From positions 1 to 6,998 of the forward strand of contig JBBRQP010000122.1 of the NCBI GenBank assembly GCA_038226175.1: a stretch of DNA of 6,998 nucleotides, written 5' to 3'. The position numbers were made by a program, and so were the translations under genes. The notes beneath the pieces are model-generated. The model had not been told where the DNA came from, did no database searches, and saw only the letters and a program-made list of their open reading frames with translations. This document shows positions 1 to 6,677 of this stretch, piece by piece. Source of the stretch: JBBRQP01 sp038226175. Its GTDB lineage: Bacteria; Cyanobacteriota; Cyanobacteriia; Gloeobacterales; Anthocerotibacteraceae. The stretch's first letter is position 1; each line of letters begins with the position of its first letter.

Positions 1-83
1 GCAATTATTCGTTGTGAGCCTTCTTTATTGAAGTAGGCAGCTAAAATCCGTTGGCGCAGATCCACTGAATATGGTTTTCCCAT
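1..83 (-). CDS. IS630-family transposase, N-terminal fragment (copy 1)
   Basis: The gene begins with ATG at 83-81 and runs off the left edge after 27 complete codons. The peptide starts MGKPYSVDLRQRILAAYF and continues with a Glu-Gly-Ser-Gln-Arg-Ile segment. This is the usual opening of IS630-family transposases, where the N-terminal helix-turn-helix region binds the terminal repeats. A GGAGAGGG-like purine stretch just upstream of the ATG is a good ribosome binding site. The catalytic DDE region is not present here, so whether the full gene is intact cannot be judged. The second copy at the right edge encodes the same residues. Confidence 0.82.
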   Translation of the reverse strand, partial: MGKPYSVDLRQRILAAYFNKEGSQRII

Positions 84-135
84 CACCCTCTCCATTTAGT
101 CCAATTAATATAGCTCTTTCACTTGAAAATTGCTG
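1..135 (-). mobile_element. IS630-family element, left-end fragment (copy 1)
   Basis: This is the 5' end of an insertion sequence that runs out of the window to the left. Its outer end is at 135, read on the minus strand as CAGCAATTTTCAAGTG, next to a TA dinucleotide at 136-137. That fits the TA target used and duplicated by the IS630/Tc1/mariner group. The same bases occur in inverted orientation at 6863-6997, and identity stops right after the TA, which fixes the boundary. About 52 bp separate the IS end from the transposase start codon. The other end and most of the transposase gene lie outside the window. Confidence 0.85.
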
Positions 136-478
136 TAAAGTGCTGTGGTTCTTTAGCGGTATTTTCATAGATACAGCAGGGCAAAGTGTCTGCATCAAGA
201 AATTGCACGCCTGCTGTGAGCAGTTTAGTTACCCCCAATTTTTGGGCAATCACCGCAGCTGGTAAACGATAACACACCCCTTCCACAATCAAAATTTCGG
301 CACGTTGATTGACCCGGCGAATGCCTGCGATCACTTCAGCGATTACAGGTATGCCCACCGTGACAGGTGGGGCATCAGGGTAGCCAAGATTGGGTTTGAG
401 CAAAATTTGCTTGGCTGTATAGGCACAAGCCGGGGGCATGTAATGAAACTCTGAACTGGGTACGGTTTGGACATTCAC
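119..478 (-). pseudogene. DUF362-domain protein gene truncated at 3' end by IS630 copy 1
   Basis: The reading frame encodes the N-terminal part of a DUF362 protein. The key match is AKQILLKPNLGYPDAPPVTV, followed by a stretch ending in AEILIVEG. DUF362 proteins are often linked to iron-sulfur domains, but their biochemical role is poorly defined, so no function is assigned. Host-derived coding ends at about 137. The frame then reads five IS-encoded residues (TAIFK) to a TGA at 121-119. The rest of the gene should lie beyond the IS, outside the window. The start is uncertain. GTG at 478-476 gives VNVQTVPSS and fits what I recall of short cyanobacterial relatives. TTG at 484-482 has an AGGTG six bases upstream. 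ATG at 439 would cut into the domain. The gene is divergent from the fasciclin gene, about 120 bp away. The residual product is almost certainly non-functional. Confidence 0.75.
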
Positions 479-522
479 AAGCAAGTAAAACACCTGAGCA
501 AACCCCCAATGTACAGGCATTC

Positions 523-542
523 TGGGCTGATGGGTAAGCCCA
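523..542. promoter_or_regulatory. Small inverted repeat in the DUF362/fasciclin divergent intergenic region
   Basis: TGGGCT at 523-528 pairs with AGCCCA at 537-542 around an 8-base loop. It lies in the 120-bp gap that must hold the promoters of both divergent genes. A possible -10 for the fasciclin gene, TACACT, is at 561-566, but no convincing -35 is seen at the proper distance. It could be an operator or a leader hairpin. A six-base stem can also arise by chance. Confidence 0.25.
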
Positions 543-598
543 CACCCCCAAAAGCAGAGATACACTGGAGGATGAGTCTCTTATTTTGGAGTTCGGGA

Positions 599-1111
599 AT
601 GAATGCTTGGTTTAAAGCTACGCTGTTGGGTCTCGTCAGTTTCGGTTTGTTACTGCCGGTTCAAGCTGGTGAGATGAAAGAAAAAGCCTCAGCTATGATG
701 ACCAAACCCGGTACTGTGGTTGAAGTTGCCATCGCCAATGGTTCTTTTACAACCCTAGTTGCTGCCATCAAAGCAGCTGGTTTGGTTAATATCTTGTCCG
801 GCAAAGGGCCATTCACAGTTTTTGCGCCTACGGATGCAGCTTTTGCCGCACTACCCGCCGGGACAGTGGAAGACTTACTCAAGCCTGCTAACAAAGGCAA
901 ACTGGTCAAAATCTTGACCTATCATGTCCTTTCCGGCAACTACCCTTCGAGCAAGATCACCACCGGTGAAGTCAAAACTATCGAAGGTAAACCTGTCAAA
1001 ATCTCAGTTGCTAGTGGCACCGTCATGGTCAACGATGCCAAGGTCATCACCGCTGATGTCCCCGCCAAAAATGGGGTAATCCATGTAATCGATAAAGTGC
1101 TGTTGCCTTAA
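599..1111 (+). CDS. Secreted fasciclin (FAS1) domain protein
   Basis: This is a 170-residue exported protein made of a signal peptide and one FAS1 domain. FAS1 domains mediate adhesion or surface interactions, and proteins of this size are common in the cyanobacterial periplasm or outside the cell. Residues 1-23 form a signal peptide: Lys6, a hydrophobic core LLGLVSFGLLLPV, and probable cleavage after Val-Gln-Ala. The FAS1 domain fills residues 37-170. It shows the H1 motif FAPTDAAFAALP (75-86), YHVLSG (108-113) and the C-terminal VIHVIDKVLLP. The start at 599 is chosen because GGAG at 588-591 lies seven bases upstream and the signal peptide begins there. The frame is open further upstream to 467, but that part would precede the signal peptide. 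A strong terminator follows 20 bp after the stop. The partner or ligand cannot be deduced. Confidence 0.92.
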   Translation: MNAWFKATLLGLVSFGLLLPVQAGEMKEKASAMMTKPGTVVEVAIANGSFTTLVAAIKAAGLVNILSGKGPFTVFAPTDAAFAALPAGTVEDLLKPANKGKLVKILTYHVLSGNYPSSKITTGEVKTIEGKPVKISVASGTVMVNDAKVITADVPAKNGVIHVIDKVLLP

Positions 1112-1131
1112 GCCAACAGTTGACCCACAAG

Positions 1132-1175
1132 ATAACCTGCTGAGTTTCTTATAAGACTGAGCAGGTTATTTCTTT
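1132..1175 (+). terminator. Rho-independent terminator after the fasciclin gene
   Basis: ATAACCTGCTGAGT (1132-1145) pairs with ACTGAGCAGGTTAT (1156-1169) with one mismatch. The self-complementary CTTATAAG (1148-1155) lies between the arms. A T-rich run, TTTCTTT, ends it at 1169-1175. The hairpin sits between two convergent genes: 20 bp past the fasciclin stop and 4 bp past the kinase stop on the other strand. It probably also stops kinase transcripts, although the T-run in that direction (TCTTGT) is weak. Confidence 0.85.
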
Positions 1176-1179
1176 ATGT

Positions 1180-2838
1180 CTAACTAGATCTGCGCTGTGT
1201 TGGACTAATTTCTTTTTCGCAATACCGAGTGTCTTGTGTGATGGGTAATACCACGCTAAATGTTACTATCCCCAGAGCGCTGATCGCTTCGATCGTGCCA
1301 CCCAATTGTTCGACTAGCTTCTTAACTAAAGCCAAGCCTAAGCCTACGCCACTGTGACTCCAGGGATCAGCATTGGGAATGCGGTAGAACTTATCAAATA
1401 CGTGTGCCAAGTCTTCTTGAGCCAGATCAGGACTATTATTCGCTACTTTAAGTTGAATTGCCTCGCAGGTCATAGGTTGCACGCAGACCTGAATAGTTCC
1501 ACCCTGTGGGGCATATTTACAGGCATTATTGAGCAACTCATTTATGATACGTGCCAGTGTAACTGCATGACTAAACACAATATTAACTTTAGAAGAGATC
1601 TCTAGAGTTATAATCTGCTCGCGTGTCTGCGTTTGATACTCAAAAGGCAACAACTGTTTAGAGAGCCATTGAGGTAAATCAATCCAATCCATCACCAAGC
1701 TAGTCATGTTGCCTTCCAAACTCTGTAAATCTAAAAGATTATTAATAAGTTCGATTTCTCGGTCACACTGCTGCTCTAGCATCTGAAGGAATTTTCCTTG
1801 CTTTTCTTGAGAAGTTGAACTTTTAAGTAGAGTAATTGCCATACGAATATTACTCATGGGTGTACGTAATTCATGAGATACTGTACTCAAAAAATCATCC
1901 TTAAGACGATTTAATTTTTGTAACTCATGCATCCTCAGTTCAGCTGCCTCTAGGGCAATATATTGTCTTTCGGCTTGCTTGCGACCCGTAATGTTTTGGA
2001 TAGAGCCTTCATAATACAAAACTTTGCCTTCGTGATCTCTCACACTATGGACATTCTCCGAGATCCAAAATAAGTAGCCTTCACGATGATAGACCTGAGA
2101 CTCAAACTCCATGATGACGCCTTGCTCTTGCATCTGCTGCAATAATTCAGCCCGCCGATTAACAATCAAATACTGACGCTCGAGTGGGAAACTCTCAATA
2201 AATTCTAGCTCTGAAGCATAACCAAACATCCTGACTAGAGCTGGATTTGCCATCAAGATGGTGCCATTTGGTGTCGTCTGAAAAATACCTTCACTCGCAT
2301 GCTCAACGATATTGCGGTACTTAGCTTCAGCTTGTTTGCGGGCACTATCTGCTAGTCTTAACTCCATCTCATTGCAGACAATAGCAGCTAAATCTAGCAG
2401 GTTTTGCTGATCAGTGACCGAAAAACTCCGTGGTGTCTGATCAATCAGACATAGCGTGCCGAGATTATAACCATCACGCGTCCTAATAGGCGCTCCTGCG
2501 TAAAAACGAATGTGTGGCTCGCCATTGACGAGGTCATTATCTTGAAAGCGTGGGTCATCTTGGACATCAGGGATCACAAATACGTGCTCGCCATGGATTG
2601 CATATGCACAAAAAGATACCCGACGACTGTGTTCTTGGGCGACAATACCTTGACAGGACTCATACCACTGACGACTCATATCAACTAGGCTGATCAAGGC
2701 AATCGGGACATCAAAAAGACGGGTTGCCAAGGCTGTAATGCGGTCAAAGGTGGATTCGGGAGGGGTATCCAAAATGTCAAATTGCCAAAGGGCTTGAAGT
2801 CGTTCTAGTTCGTTGGGGGGAAAGGAAGCTGCTGGCAT
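1180..2838 (-). CDS. GAF-PAS sensor histidine kinase
   Basis: This is a 552-residue soluble two-component sensor kinase with no membrane segment or signal peptide. An N-terminal GAF domain (about 20-165) carries the SFCAYAI and GYNLGTLCLID signatures. A PAS domain with its C-terminal PAC part follows (about 170-290, ending at NITGRKQAE). Next is a HisKA dimerisation domain with the H-box FLSTVSHELRTP, His322 being the phosphate acceptor, and then an ATPase domain. The ATPase shows the N-box NELLNNACKYA (Asn437), the F-box FDKFYR (481-486) and the G2-box GVGLGLAL (497-504). The G1-box is degenerate: VANNSPDL replaces the usual Asp-x-Gly-x-Gly, a drift also seen in other cyanobacterial kinases as I recall. 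The GAF lacks an obvious bilin-binding Cys-His pair. No response regulator lies nearby, so target and signal are unknown. The start ATG opens with NELERLQALWQFDILDTPPE, typical of this GAF class. No Shine-Dalgarno is seen; the leader is C-rich. Confidence 0.93.
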   Translation of the reverse strand: MPAASFPPNELERLQALWQFDILDTPPESTFDRITALATRLFDVPIALISLVDMSRQWYESCQGIVAQEHSRRVSFCAYAIHGEHVFVIPDVQDDPRFQDNDLVNGEPHIRFYAGAPIRTRDGYNLGTLCLIDQTPRSFSVTDQQNLLDLAAIVCNEMELRLADSARKQAEAKYRNIVEHASEGIFQTTPNGTILMANPALVRMFGYASELEFIESFPLERQYLIVNRRAELLQQMQEQGVIMEFESQVYHREGYLFWISENVHSVRDHEGKVLYYEGSIQNITGRKQAERQYIALEAAELRMHELQKLNRLKDDFLSTVSHELRTPMSNIRMAITLLKSSTSQEKQGKFLQMLEQQCDREIELINNLLDLQSLEGNMTSLVMDWIDLPQWLSKQLLPFEYQTQTREQIITLEISSKVNIVFSHAVTLARIINELLNNACKYAPQGGTIQVCVQPMTCEAIQLKVANNSPDLAQEDLAHVFDKFYRIPNADPWSHSGVGLGLALVKKLVEQLGGTIEAISALGIVTFSVVLPITQDTRYCEKEISPTQRRSS

Positions 2839-3155
2839 GGGTGGGGGGGTACACTACTTAACGCTGATCTATCTTCTTAACTTAACCCTAATATGGCAAG
2901 GGTATATGTGCTTACTTGTATAAATCTTATCTACTAACCAATTGCAAGTAAGAACAGAAAAGTTGTTTCAGGATATAGAGTTACTCTTAATTAAATAGCT
3001 CTGTAGATATATGTTTTGGGTGGTGCTAAGCCTATCTCCGACAACCAAATCAATTTCGTCTTGTGTTTATGTTAAATTGGGCTGGCCTCAGTCGCGATTG
3101 GGGTTCTCAACTATCGCCTTTATGCTGTTTACTTTACACTTTGCCGCGCGTATAC
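2839..3155. other. AT-rich intergenic region upstream of the kinase gene
   Basis: This 317-bp gap separates the kinase start from the stop of the upstream small gene; both are on the minus strand. I see no protein-coding frame I would support. The half near the kinase (2839-3000) is AT-rich and holds a candidate promoter and several short palindromes, including TTAATTAA at 2987-2994 and AGAGTTACTCT at 2977-2987. The other half (3001-3155) shows nothing I can name and no clear terminator for the small gene. Confidence 0.5.
2911..2952 (-). promoter_or_regulatory. Candidate kinase-gene promoter bracketed by an inverted repeat
   Basis: Read on the minus strand, TTGCAA (2947-2942) could be a -35 and TTATAC or TATACA (2923-2917) a -10, with an 18- or 19-base spacer. 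An 8-base inverted repeat, CTTACTTG (2911-2918) and CAAGTAAG (2945-2952), overlaps both boxes, as an operator would. The leader to the ATG would then be about 70 bases. The boxes are imperfect and the evidence is by eye only. Confidence 0.35.
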
Positions 3156-3533
3156 CTACAGCCAATCTTGGTAGTATTGCTGGTCATCATCGAGAGCAAG
3201 GGTCATCATCTGCCCCTCTTCATAAACTTCAGCTAATCCCCAAATATCATATAAGACTTCTGTGGGGATGGACTCAGGCTCTGTCGCTTTAGAACCAGCT
3301 GCTTCATCTAAGGTCATATCCCCAATACCTGCCATATAAATAAATTCTGCCTCAGCGGTCAGGGGCGTAAAACCTGCTGCCAACTCTTTGCCCAAAAGTT
3401 TGGTGAGTACGACTTCATCTAAGATCAAGCTCAAGTCCGTAGTGCCACTGGTTGCTGATAAGCCATCAGTATGCAATCCTGTGAAGGCAGTTAAAACAGC
3501 TTCTAAGTAGGCAATTTCTTTAGCATCATTCAT
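3156..3533 (-). CDS. Small acidic protein of unknown function
   Basis: I do not recognise this family. The 125-residue product begins MNDAKEIAYLEAVLTAFTGL and ends with the acidic, tyrosine-rich ALDDDQQYYQDWL. It has about twice as many Asp and Glu as Lys and Arg, no cysteine, no signal peptide and no membrane segment, so it is probably a small cytosolic protein, helical at its N-terminus. The frame is open 17 codons further upstream (to 3584), but that extension would run into the ilvN promoter region. The ATG at 3533 starts a sensible amphipathic helix, so I prefer it. No strong ribosome binding site precedes it. The gene is divergent from ilvN, 85 bp away, and a 317-bp gap separates it from the kinase gene downstream. 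It looks real because the frame is uninterrupted with normal amino acid composition and it fills its space well. Confidence 0.68.
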   Translation of the reverse strand: MNDAKEIAYLEAVLTAFTGLHTDGLSATSGTTDLSLILDEVVLTKLLGKELAAGFTPLTAEAEFIYMAGIGDMTLDEAAGSKATEPESIPTEVLYDIWGLAEVYEEGQMMTLALDDDQQYYQDWL

Positions 3534-3588
3534 TGGTTGACTCTCATGGTGTGATCTACCGAATCGAAAGCCGCTCGCCAGCAAATGG

Positions 3589-3597
3589 TATCATAAT
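3589..3597 (+). promoter_or_regulatory. Candidate -10 region of the ilvN promoter
   Basis: TATCATAAT holds two overlapping -10-like hexamers (TATCAT, CATAAT) 22-25 bp before the ilvN start codon. No good -35 is found 16-18 bases upstream. A TTGACT at 3537-3542 is too far away to pair with it. The leader would be very short. The 85-bp gap must also carry the promoter of the divergent small gene. Confidence 0.35.
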
Positions 3598-3618
3598 GTA
3601 CACGCAACTATAACCGTC

Positions 3619-4155
3619 ATGAAACATACCTTAGCAGTGCTAGTCGAAGACGAAACCGGTGTCCTTTCGCGTATTGCAGGGATGCTCGCACGGCGTGCCT
3701 TTAACATTGAGAGTCTGGCTGTCGGGCCTACTGCAACCCGTGGCGTTTCGCGGATCACGATGGTTTTGGCAGGAGATGACCGGGCTGTCGAGCAGATGAC
3801 CAAGCAGCTTTATAAACTAATCAATGTCCTAAAAGTCCAGGATTTGACCGATATCCCCTGCGTACAGCGCGAGTTGATGCTGGTCAAGGTCAATGCCACC
3901 CTCGCGAATCGGGGCGAAGTGATCGAAATTGCCAGTATTTTCCGCTCGCAGATCGTCGATGTGTCAGAAGATAGTCTGACCCTGCAAGTAGTCGGTGACC
4001 CGGGTAAAATGGTAGCGATTTTGCAAAACCTCAATAAATTTGGTATTCGTGAGCTATGCCGCACCGGAAAACTTGCCCTTGTGCGTGAATCTGGTGTCAA
4101 CACAGAATATCTTAATGCCCAAGATATGCCCCTACGCGAACTTGGGGTGTCTTAG
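3619..4155 (+). CDS. ilvN: Acetolactate synthase regulatory (small) subunit
   Basis: This 178-residue protein is the regulatory subunit of acetohydroxyacid synthase (EC 2.2.1.6), the first shared step of valine, leucine and isoleucine synthesis. It binds the catalytic subunit (IlvB, not in this window), raises its activity and gives feedback inhibition by valine. The N-terminal ACT domain (about 2-78) opens MKHTLAVLVEDETGVLSRIA and continues into RRAFNIESLAVG. Gly14 and Asn29 match the positions known to matter for valine binding in E. coli IlvH. The C-terminal domain starts near RELMLVKVNA (85-94) and includes VVGDPGKM. Length and wording are those of cyanobacterial members, where the subunit is called IlvN or IlvH. 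The ATG at 3619 begins the family's usual N-terminus; no Shine-Dalgarno is visible. The MOSC gene follows after 28 bp on the same strand, so the two are probably co-transcribed. Confidence 0.97.
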   Translation: MKHTLAVLVEDETGVLSRIAGMLARRAFNIESLAVGPTATRGVSRITMVLAGDDRAVEQMTKQLYKLINVLKVQDLTDIPCVQRELMLVKVNATLANRGEVIEIASIFRSQIVDVSEDSLTLQVVGDPGKMVAILQNLNKFGIRELCRTGKLALVRESGVNTEYLNAQDMPLRELGVS

Positions 4156-4174
4156 CATATGAGTGGTTTTTCTT

Positions 4175-4179
4175 AAGGA
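4175..4179 (+). promoter_or_regulatory. Ribosome binding site deciding the MOSC gene start
   Basis: AAGGA lies four bases before the ATG at 4184. It favours that ATG over an in-frame GTG at 4163, which lacks such a site and would add seven residues before the domain. Confidence 0.65.
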
Positions 4180-4183
4180 CAAA

Positions 4184-4960
4184 ATGCCTGAGCTTGCCCA
4201 AATCTGGATTTACCCAATTAAGTCCCTGCCGGGAGTCAGGGTTGATCAAGCACAGCTGCTCAGTGGCCATGCCCTAGAATTTGACCGGCGTTGGGCAATC
4301 TTTGATCAAGCAGGCAAGTATGTGAATGGCAAACGTCAGGCGCGTATTCATCAACTTCAGGCCAAATTTAGTCTCATCCAGCCCAGTGTCATCTTACAAG
4401 CTAACCATCACAGCGCAACTTTTGACCTAACGGCTGAGCAAAACCAACTCGCACAGTGGCTCAGTAAATTTTTTGGTTTTCCTGTTGAGTTGCGCTCGGA
4501 TCAGACGCTCGGATTTCCCGATGACCCCCAGGCATCAGGCCCGACGCTGGTCAGTACAGCAAGTCTCGAAGCCGTGGCGAGTTGGTATCCTGATTTGACC
4601 TTAGAGGATGTGCGTCAGCGATTTCGGGCTAATTTGGAACTGAGCGGTGTCCCGGCTTTTTGGGAAGACCAGCTTTTTGGTTTAGACCAAGAAGAGCGCT
4701 TGTTTCAGATCGGGGATATCCAATTTGTGGGGGTCAATCCCTGTAATAGGTGTATTGTACCAACCCGTTCTGCGCAAACTGGCGCAGTTTATCCGCATTT
4801 TCAGCAAATCTTTAGTCAGCGTCGGCAGGAGACTTTACCAGCTTGGGTGGTTCGAGAACGCTTTAACCATTTCTATAAACTCACCGTCAACACCCGACTT
4901 AGCTCAACTAATACTGGGCAGACGCTGTACGTTGGCGATGCGGTTACGTTACTTTTTTAG
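4184..4960 (+). CDS. MOSC-domain protein, YcbX/mARC type
   Basis: The 258-residue product joins an N-terminal MOSC beta-barrel domain (about 1-115) to a MOSC domain (about 120-258). The first opens MPELAQIWIYPIKSLPGVRV, with the WIYPIKSL signature of this family. The second carries RFRANLEL followed by NPCNRCIVPT, with cysteines at 187 and 190. In the related mARC and YcbX proteins the conserved cysteine of this motif binds the molybdenum of the sulfur-free cofactor, and the enzymes reduce N-hydroxylated compounds with electrons from a partner. No ferredoxin domain is fused here, so a separate electron donor would be needed. An alternative is a role in sulfur transfer, as in other MOSC proteins. 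The gene follows ilvN by 28 bp, but a functional link is not evident. Its last 17 bp overlap the 3' end of the convergent glycosyltransferase gene. Confidence 0.9.
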   Translation: MPELAQIWIYPIKSLPGVRVDQAQLLSGHALEFDRRWAIFDQAGKYVNGKRQARIHQLQAKFSLIQPSVILQANHHSATFDLTAEQNQLAQWLSKFFGFPVELRSDQTLGFPDDPQASGPTLVSTASLEAVASWYPDLTLEDVRQRFRANLELSGVPAFWEDQLFGLDQEERLFQIGDIQFVGVNPCNRCIVPTRSAQTGAVYPHFQQIFSQRRQETLPAWVVRERFNHFYKLTVNTRLSSTNTGQTLYVGDAVTLLF

Positions 4961-6581
4961 TAGGTAATTTAGGTAGCGGGCGGCGAATTTTTTGAGCGAG
5001 CGTCCAGCCTTTGACTTGAGCCAACACTCGGAAAGGATAGTGCCGTTGTAACAATATGATGCGGGTTTCAGGAGAGAGCCAGAGGACATTTTGGCCTTCA
5101 CCCCGCATAATCTGGGCAGCGCGCAGTTCGTGGCGCGGCTGAGGCGTATAGAAAGCTAAGGCGATCAAATCAGATACTTCTTGACCATTGGCTTCATAGG
5201 CCAGATCTACAGGTTGAATGAGCTGCCTTGGCCAGCGGGTTTGACAAAATACTTTAAATTCTGGGTTGTAGTTACCGATGGGTGTGACGATAACCGCCAC
5301 AGCTAACACCACAATCGGGCCAGCTAATACCCCTATCACCCACAAATCTTGCCAGCGACGCAACCAACGTTGTCCAATCCTCGCCGCTAAGGGCAAACAC
5401 CAAGTCAAACCTAGCCCTAAAGCCAACGGTCGATAGATCAAACCCTCAGGCAAAAGCTGTGGAGCAACATAGAGCGTACTAGCGGTCATAATGAGCAGGA
5501 TCGCCAAACCAAATAGCAATACAGAAATCACAGTTATGGCACTGACGCTTCTTTTGAGCGCCTCAGGTTGTAGCAAACTATCTAGATAAAATGCTCCTAG
5601 TAAGGCAATGAATGGCGCAAGTTGCAAAGGATAGTAAGGGGTTTTTGTGGAATAAACTTGTAAGATCAAAAAGAAAGTTAGTGGATAGCTCCAGAGTAAA
5701 AGATAATCTTGCCAAGTATCAGTTTTGAGCAGGATCCATAGGCCGCCCAAGGCAAAAAATAGCCAAGGGAATGTATTCGCTGGTATATTCCAAAAATAAT
5801 AAAAGGGGCCAGCTGGATAAAATTCTTTGGCTCCTAAAGTAACGACTTTACCAATCAAACCCTGCACAACTTGGTTGCCATAGACTTGCTGCGCTGCCCA
5901 TAGCCATAAACCAAAACTCAATAACCCAAGTCCCGCCCCTAGGTACAAAAAAGGATTTTGTAATAACTGATGCCGCCTGCGTTCAAACCAAAGATAGGGT
6001 AAAACTGCCAGTACAGCGAGAATAATCATGGCACTCTTGAGCAATAGTCCGAGGCCAATACTCAGTCCCCAACCCAGAGCCGCAATCCGCCAACCCCGCC
6101 GAGTCGCTACACTCAAGCACCAAACACCAAATAGCTCTAATGCCGTCAAAAGCATATCCTGACCACCAACCCGTCCATTGGTTAACCAAAGATACATGCC
6201 ACAGAGCATCAGCGCGCCATAAAATGCTGCTCGCTGAGTCAACCATTGCCGTCCTAGCGCAAAGGTCAGCTGTACAGTTAGCATACCAGCCAGCCAGCTT
6301 GGGGCGCGGGCTGTCCACTCATGAACCCCGCCTAACTGATAGCTCACTGCCATCAACCACTGCAATAACGGCGGTTTTTCAAAAAAAGGATTGCCTAAAA
6401 AAGTCGGAATCAGCCATTGCCCAGACTGCACCATCTCGCGTGCCATCTGCGCGTAATAGCCTTCATCAGCACCAATAAGACTTTGATCCGAGCCATGGCT
6501 GAGTAGGAGTAGACTACTCAGACCCAGTAGCAGCAGACTGGGTAGCAGGGAAGATGGGGTCGTCGTTGGATCTGTCTTCAA
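4944..6581 (-). CDS. ArnT-like (GT39/GT83-type) integral membrane glycosyltransferase
   Basis: This 545-residue polytopic membrane protein resembles the PMT/ArnT superfamily. These enzymes move a sugar from a polyprenyl-phosphate donor to protein, lipid A or another envelope acceptor outside the inner membrane. The first hydrophobic helix (about 11-28) is followed by a loop with GADEGYYAQMAREMV, where Asp39 and Glu40 match the acidic catalytic pair. FEKPPLLQWL (67-76) is the second hallmark, and KTPYYPLQLAPF (313-324) matches the lysine-tyrosine motif in a later loop. I count roughly ten to twelve hydrophobic helices up to residue 435, then a soluble C-terminal domain. Donor and acceptor cannot be told. 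The start is TTG at 6581-6579, with CGGA seven bases upstream. No ATG or GTG precedes it before a stop, and the next Met (46) lies inside the catalytic loop. It stands alone on its strand and overlaps the MOSC gene tail to tail. Confidence 0.9.
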   Translation of the reverse strand: MKTDPTTTPSSLLPSLLLLGLSSLLLLSHGSDQSLIGADEGYYAQMAREMVQSGQWLIPTFLGNPFFEKPPLLQWLMAVSYQLGGVHEWTARAPSWLAGMLTVQLTFALGRQWLTQRAAFYGALMLCGMYLWLTNGRVGGQDMLLTALELFGVWCLSVATRRGWRIAALGWGLSIGLGLLLKSAMIILAVLAVLPYLWFERRRHQLLQNPFLYLGAGLGLLSFGLWLWAAQQVYGNQVVQGLIGKVVTLGAKEFYPAGPFYYFWNIPANTFPWLFFALGGLWILLKTDTWQDYLLLWSYPLTFFLILQVYSTKTPYYPLQLAPFIALLGAFYLDSLLQPEALKRSVSAITVISVLLFGLAILLIMTASTLYVAPQLLPEGLIYRPLALGLGLTWCLPLAARIGQRWLRRWQDLWVIGVLAGPIVVLAVAVIVTPIGNYNPEFKVFCQTRWPRQLIQPVDLAYEANGQEVSDLIALAFYTPQPRHELRAAQIMRGEGQNVLWLSPETRIILLQRHYPFRVLAQVKGWTLAQKIRRPLPKLPTKKVT

Positions 6582-6606
6582 AAAAATTTCCGTCGATGCC
6601 GAGCCT

Positions 6607-6612
6607 ATCTTA
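6607..6612 (-). promoter_or_regulatory. Candidate -10 box for the glycosyltransferase gene
   Basis: On the minus strand TAAGAT within GATAAGATA lies 25 bases before the TTG start codon. No recognisable -35 is seen; the upstream sequence at that distance is T-rich. This is weak evidence by eye. Confidence 0.25.
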
Positions 6613-6677
6613 TCGTACCGACTTCAGGTAAAAATATTTGATGCGTAAGCAGCTCTTGAAGTAAGCCTTACCGATTG

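Larger units (their letters stand above)
1..138. repeat. Long inverted repeat, left arm
   Basis: These 138 bases match the reverse complement of 6860-6997 with no mismatch that I can see. The arm consists of the IS end (1-135), the TA target (136-137) and one base that matches by chance. The next base differs (A at 139, T expected). Confidence 0.95.

Noticed and set aside
479..565. Upstream extension of the DUF362 frame to ATG 565
   Set aside because: The added residues do not resemble the family and would overlap the fasciclin promoter region.
467..598. N-terminal extension of the fasciclin protein by 44 residues
   Set aside because: It would bury the signal peptide inside the protein and overlap the 5' end of the divergent DUF362 gene. 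The ATG at 599 has a proper ribosome binding site.
3011..3292. 93-codon plus-strand frame upstream of and overlapping the small acidic gene
   Set aside because: It has no recognisable domain, no ribosome binding site, and its second half is antisense to the better-supported minus-strand gene.
5983..6478. Two open frames of about 110 codons inside the glycosyltransferase gene, one per strand
   Set aside because: They are shadows of a gene with clear family motifs and membrane segments across the same stretch.
6647..6671. GTAAGC direct repeat and GTAAGCCTTAC palindrome downstream of the right remnant
   Set aside because: They are too short, with a one-base loop and no T-run directly after, to support a terminator or an operator.
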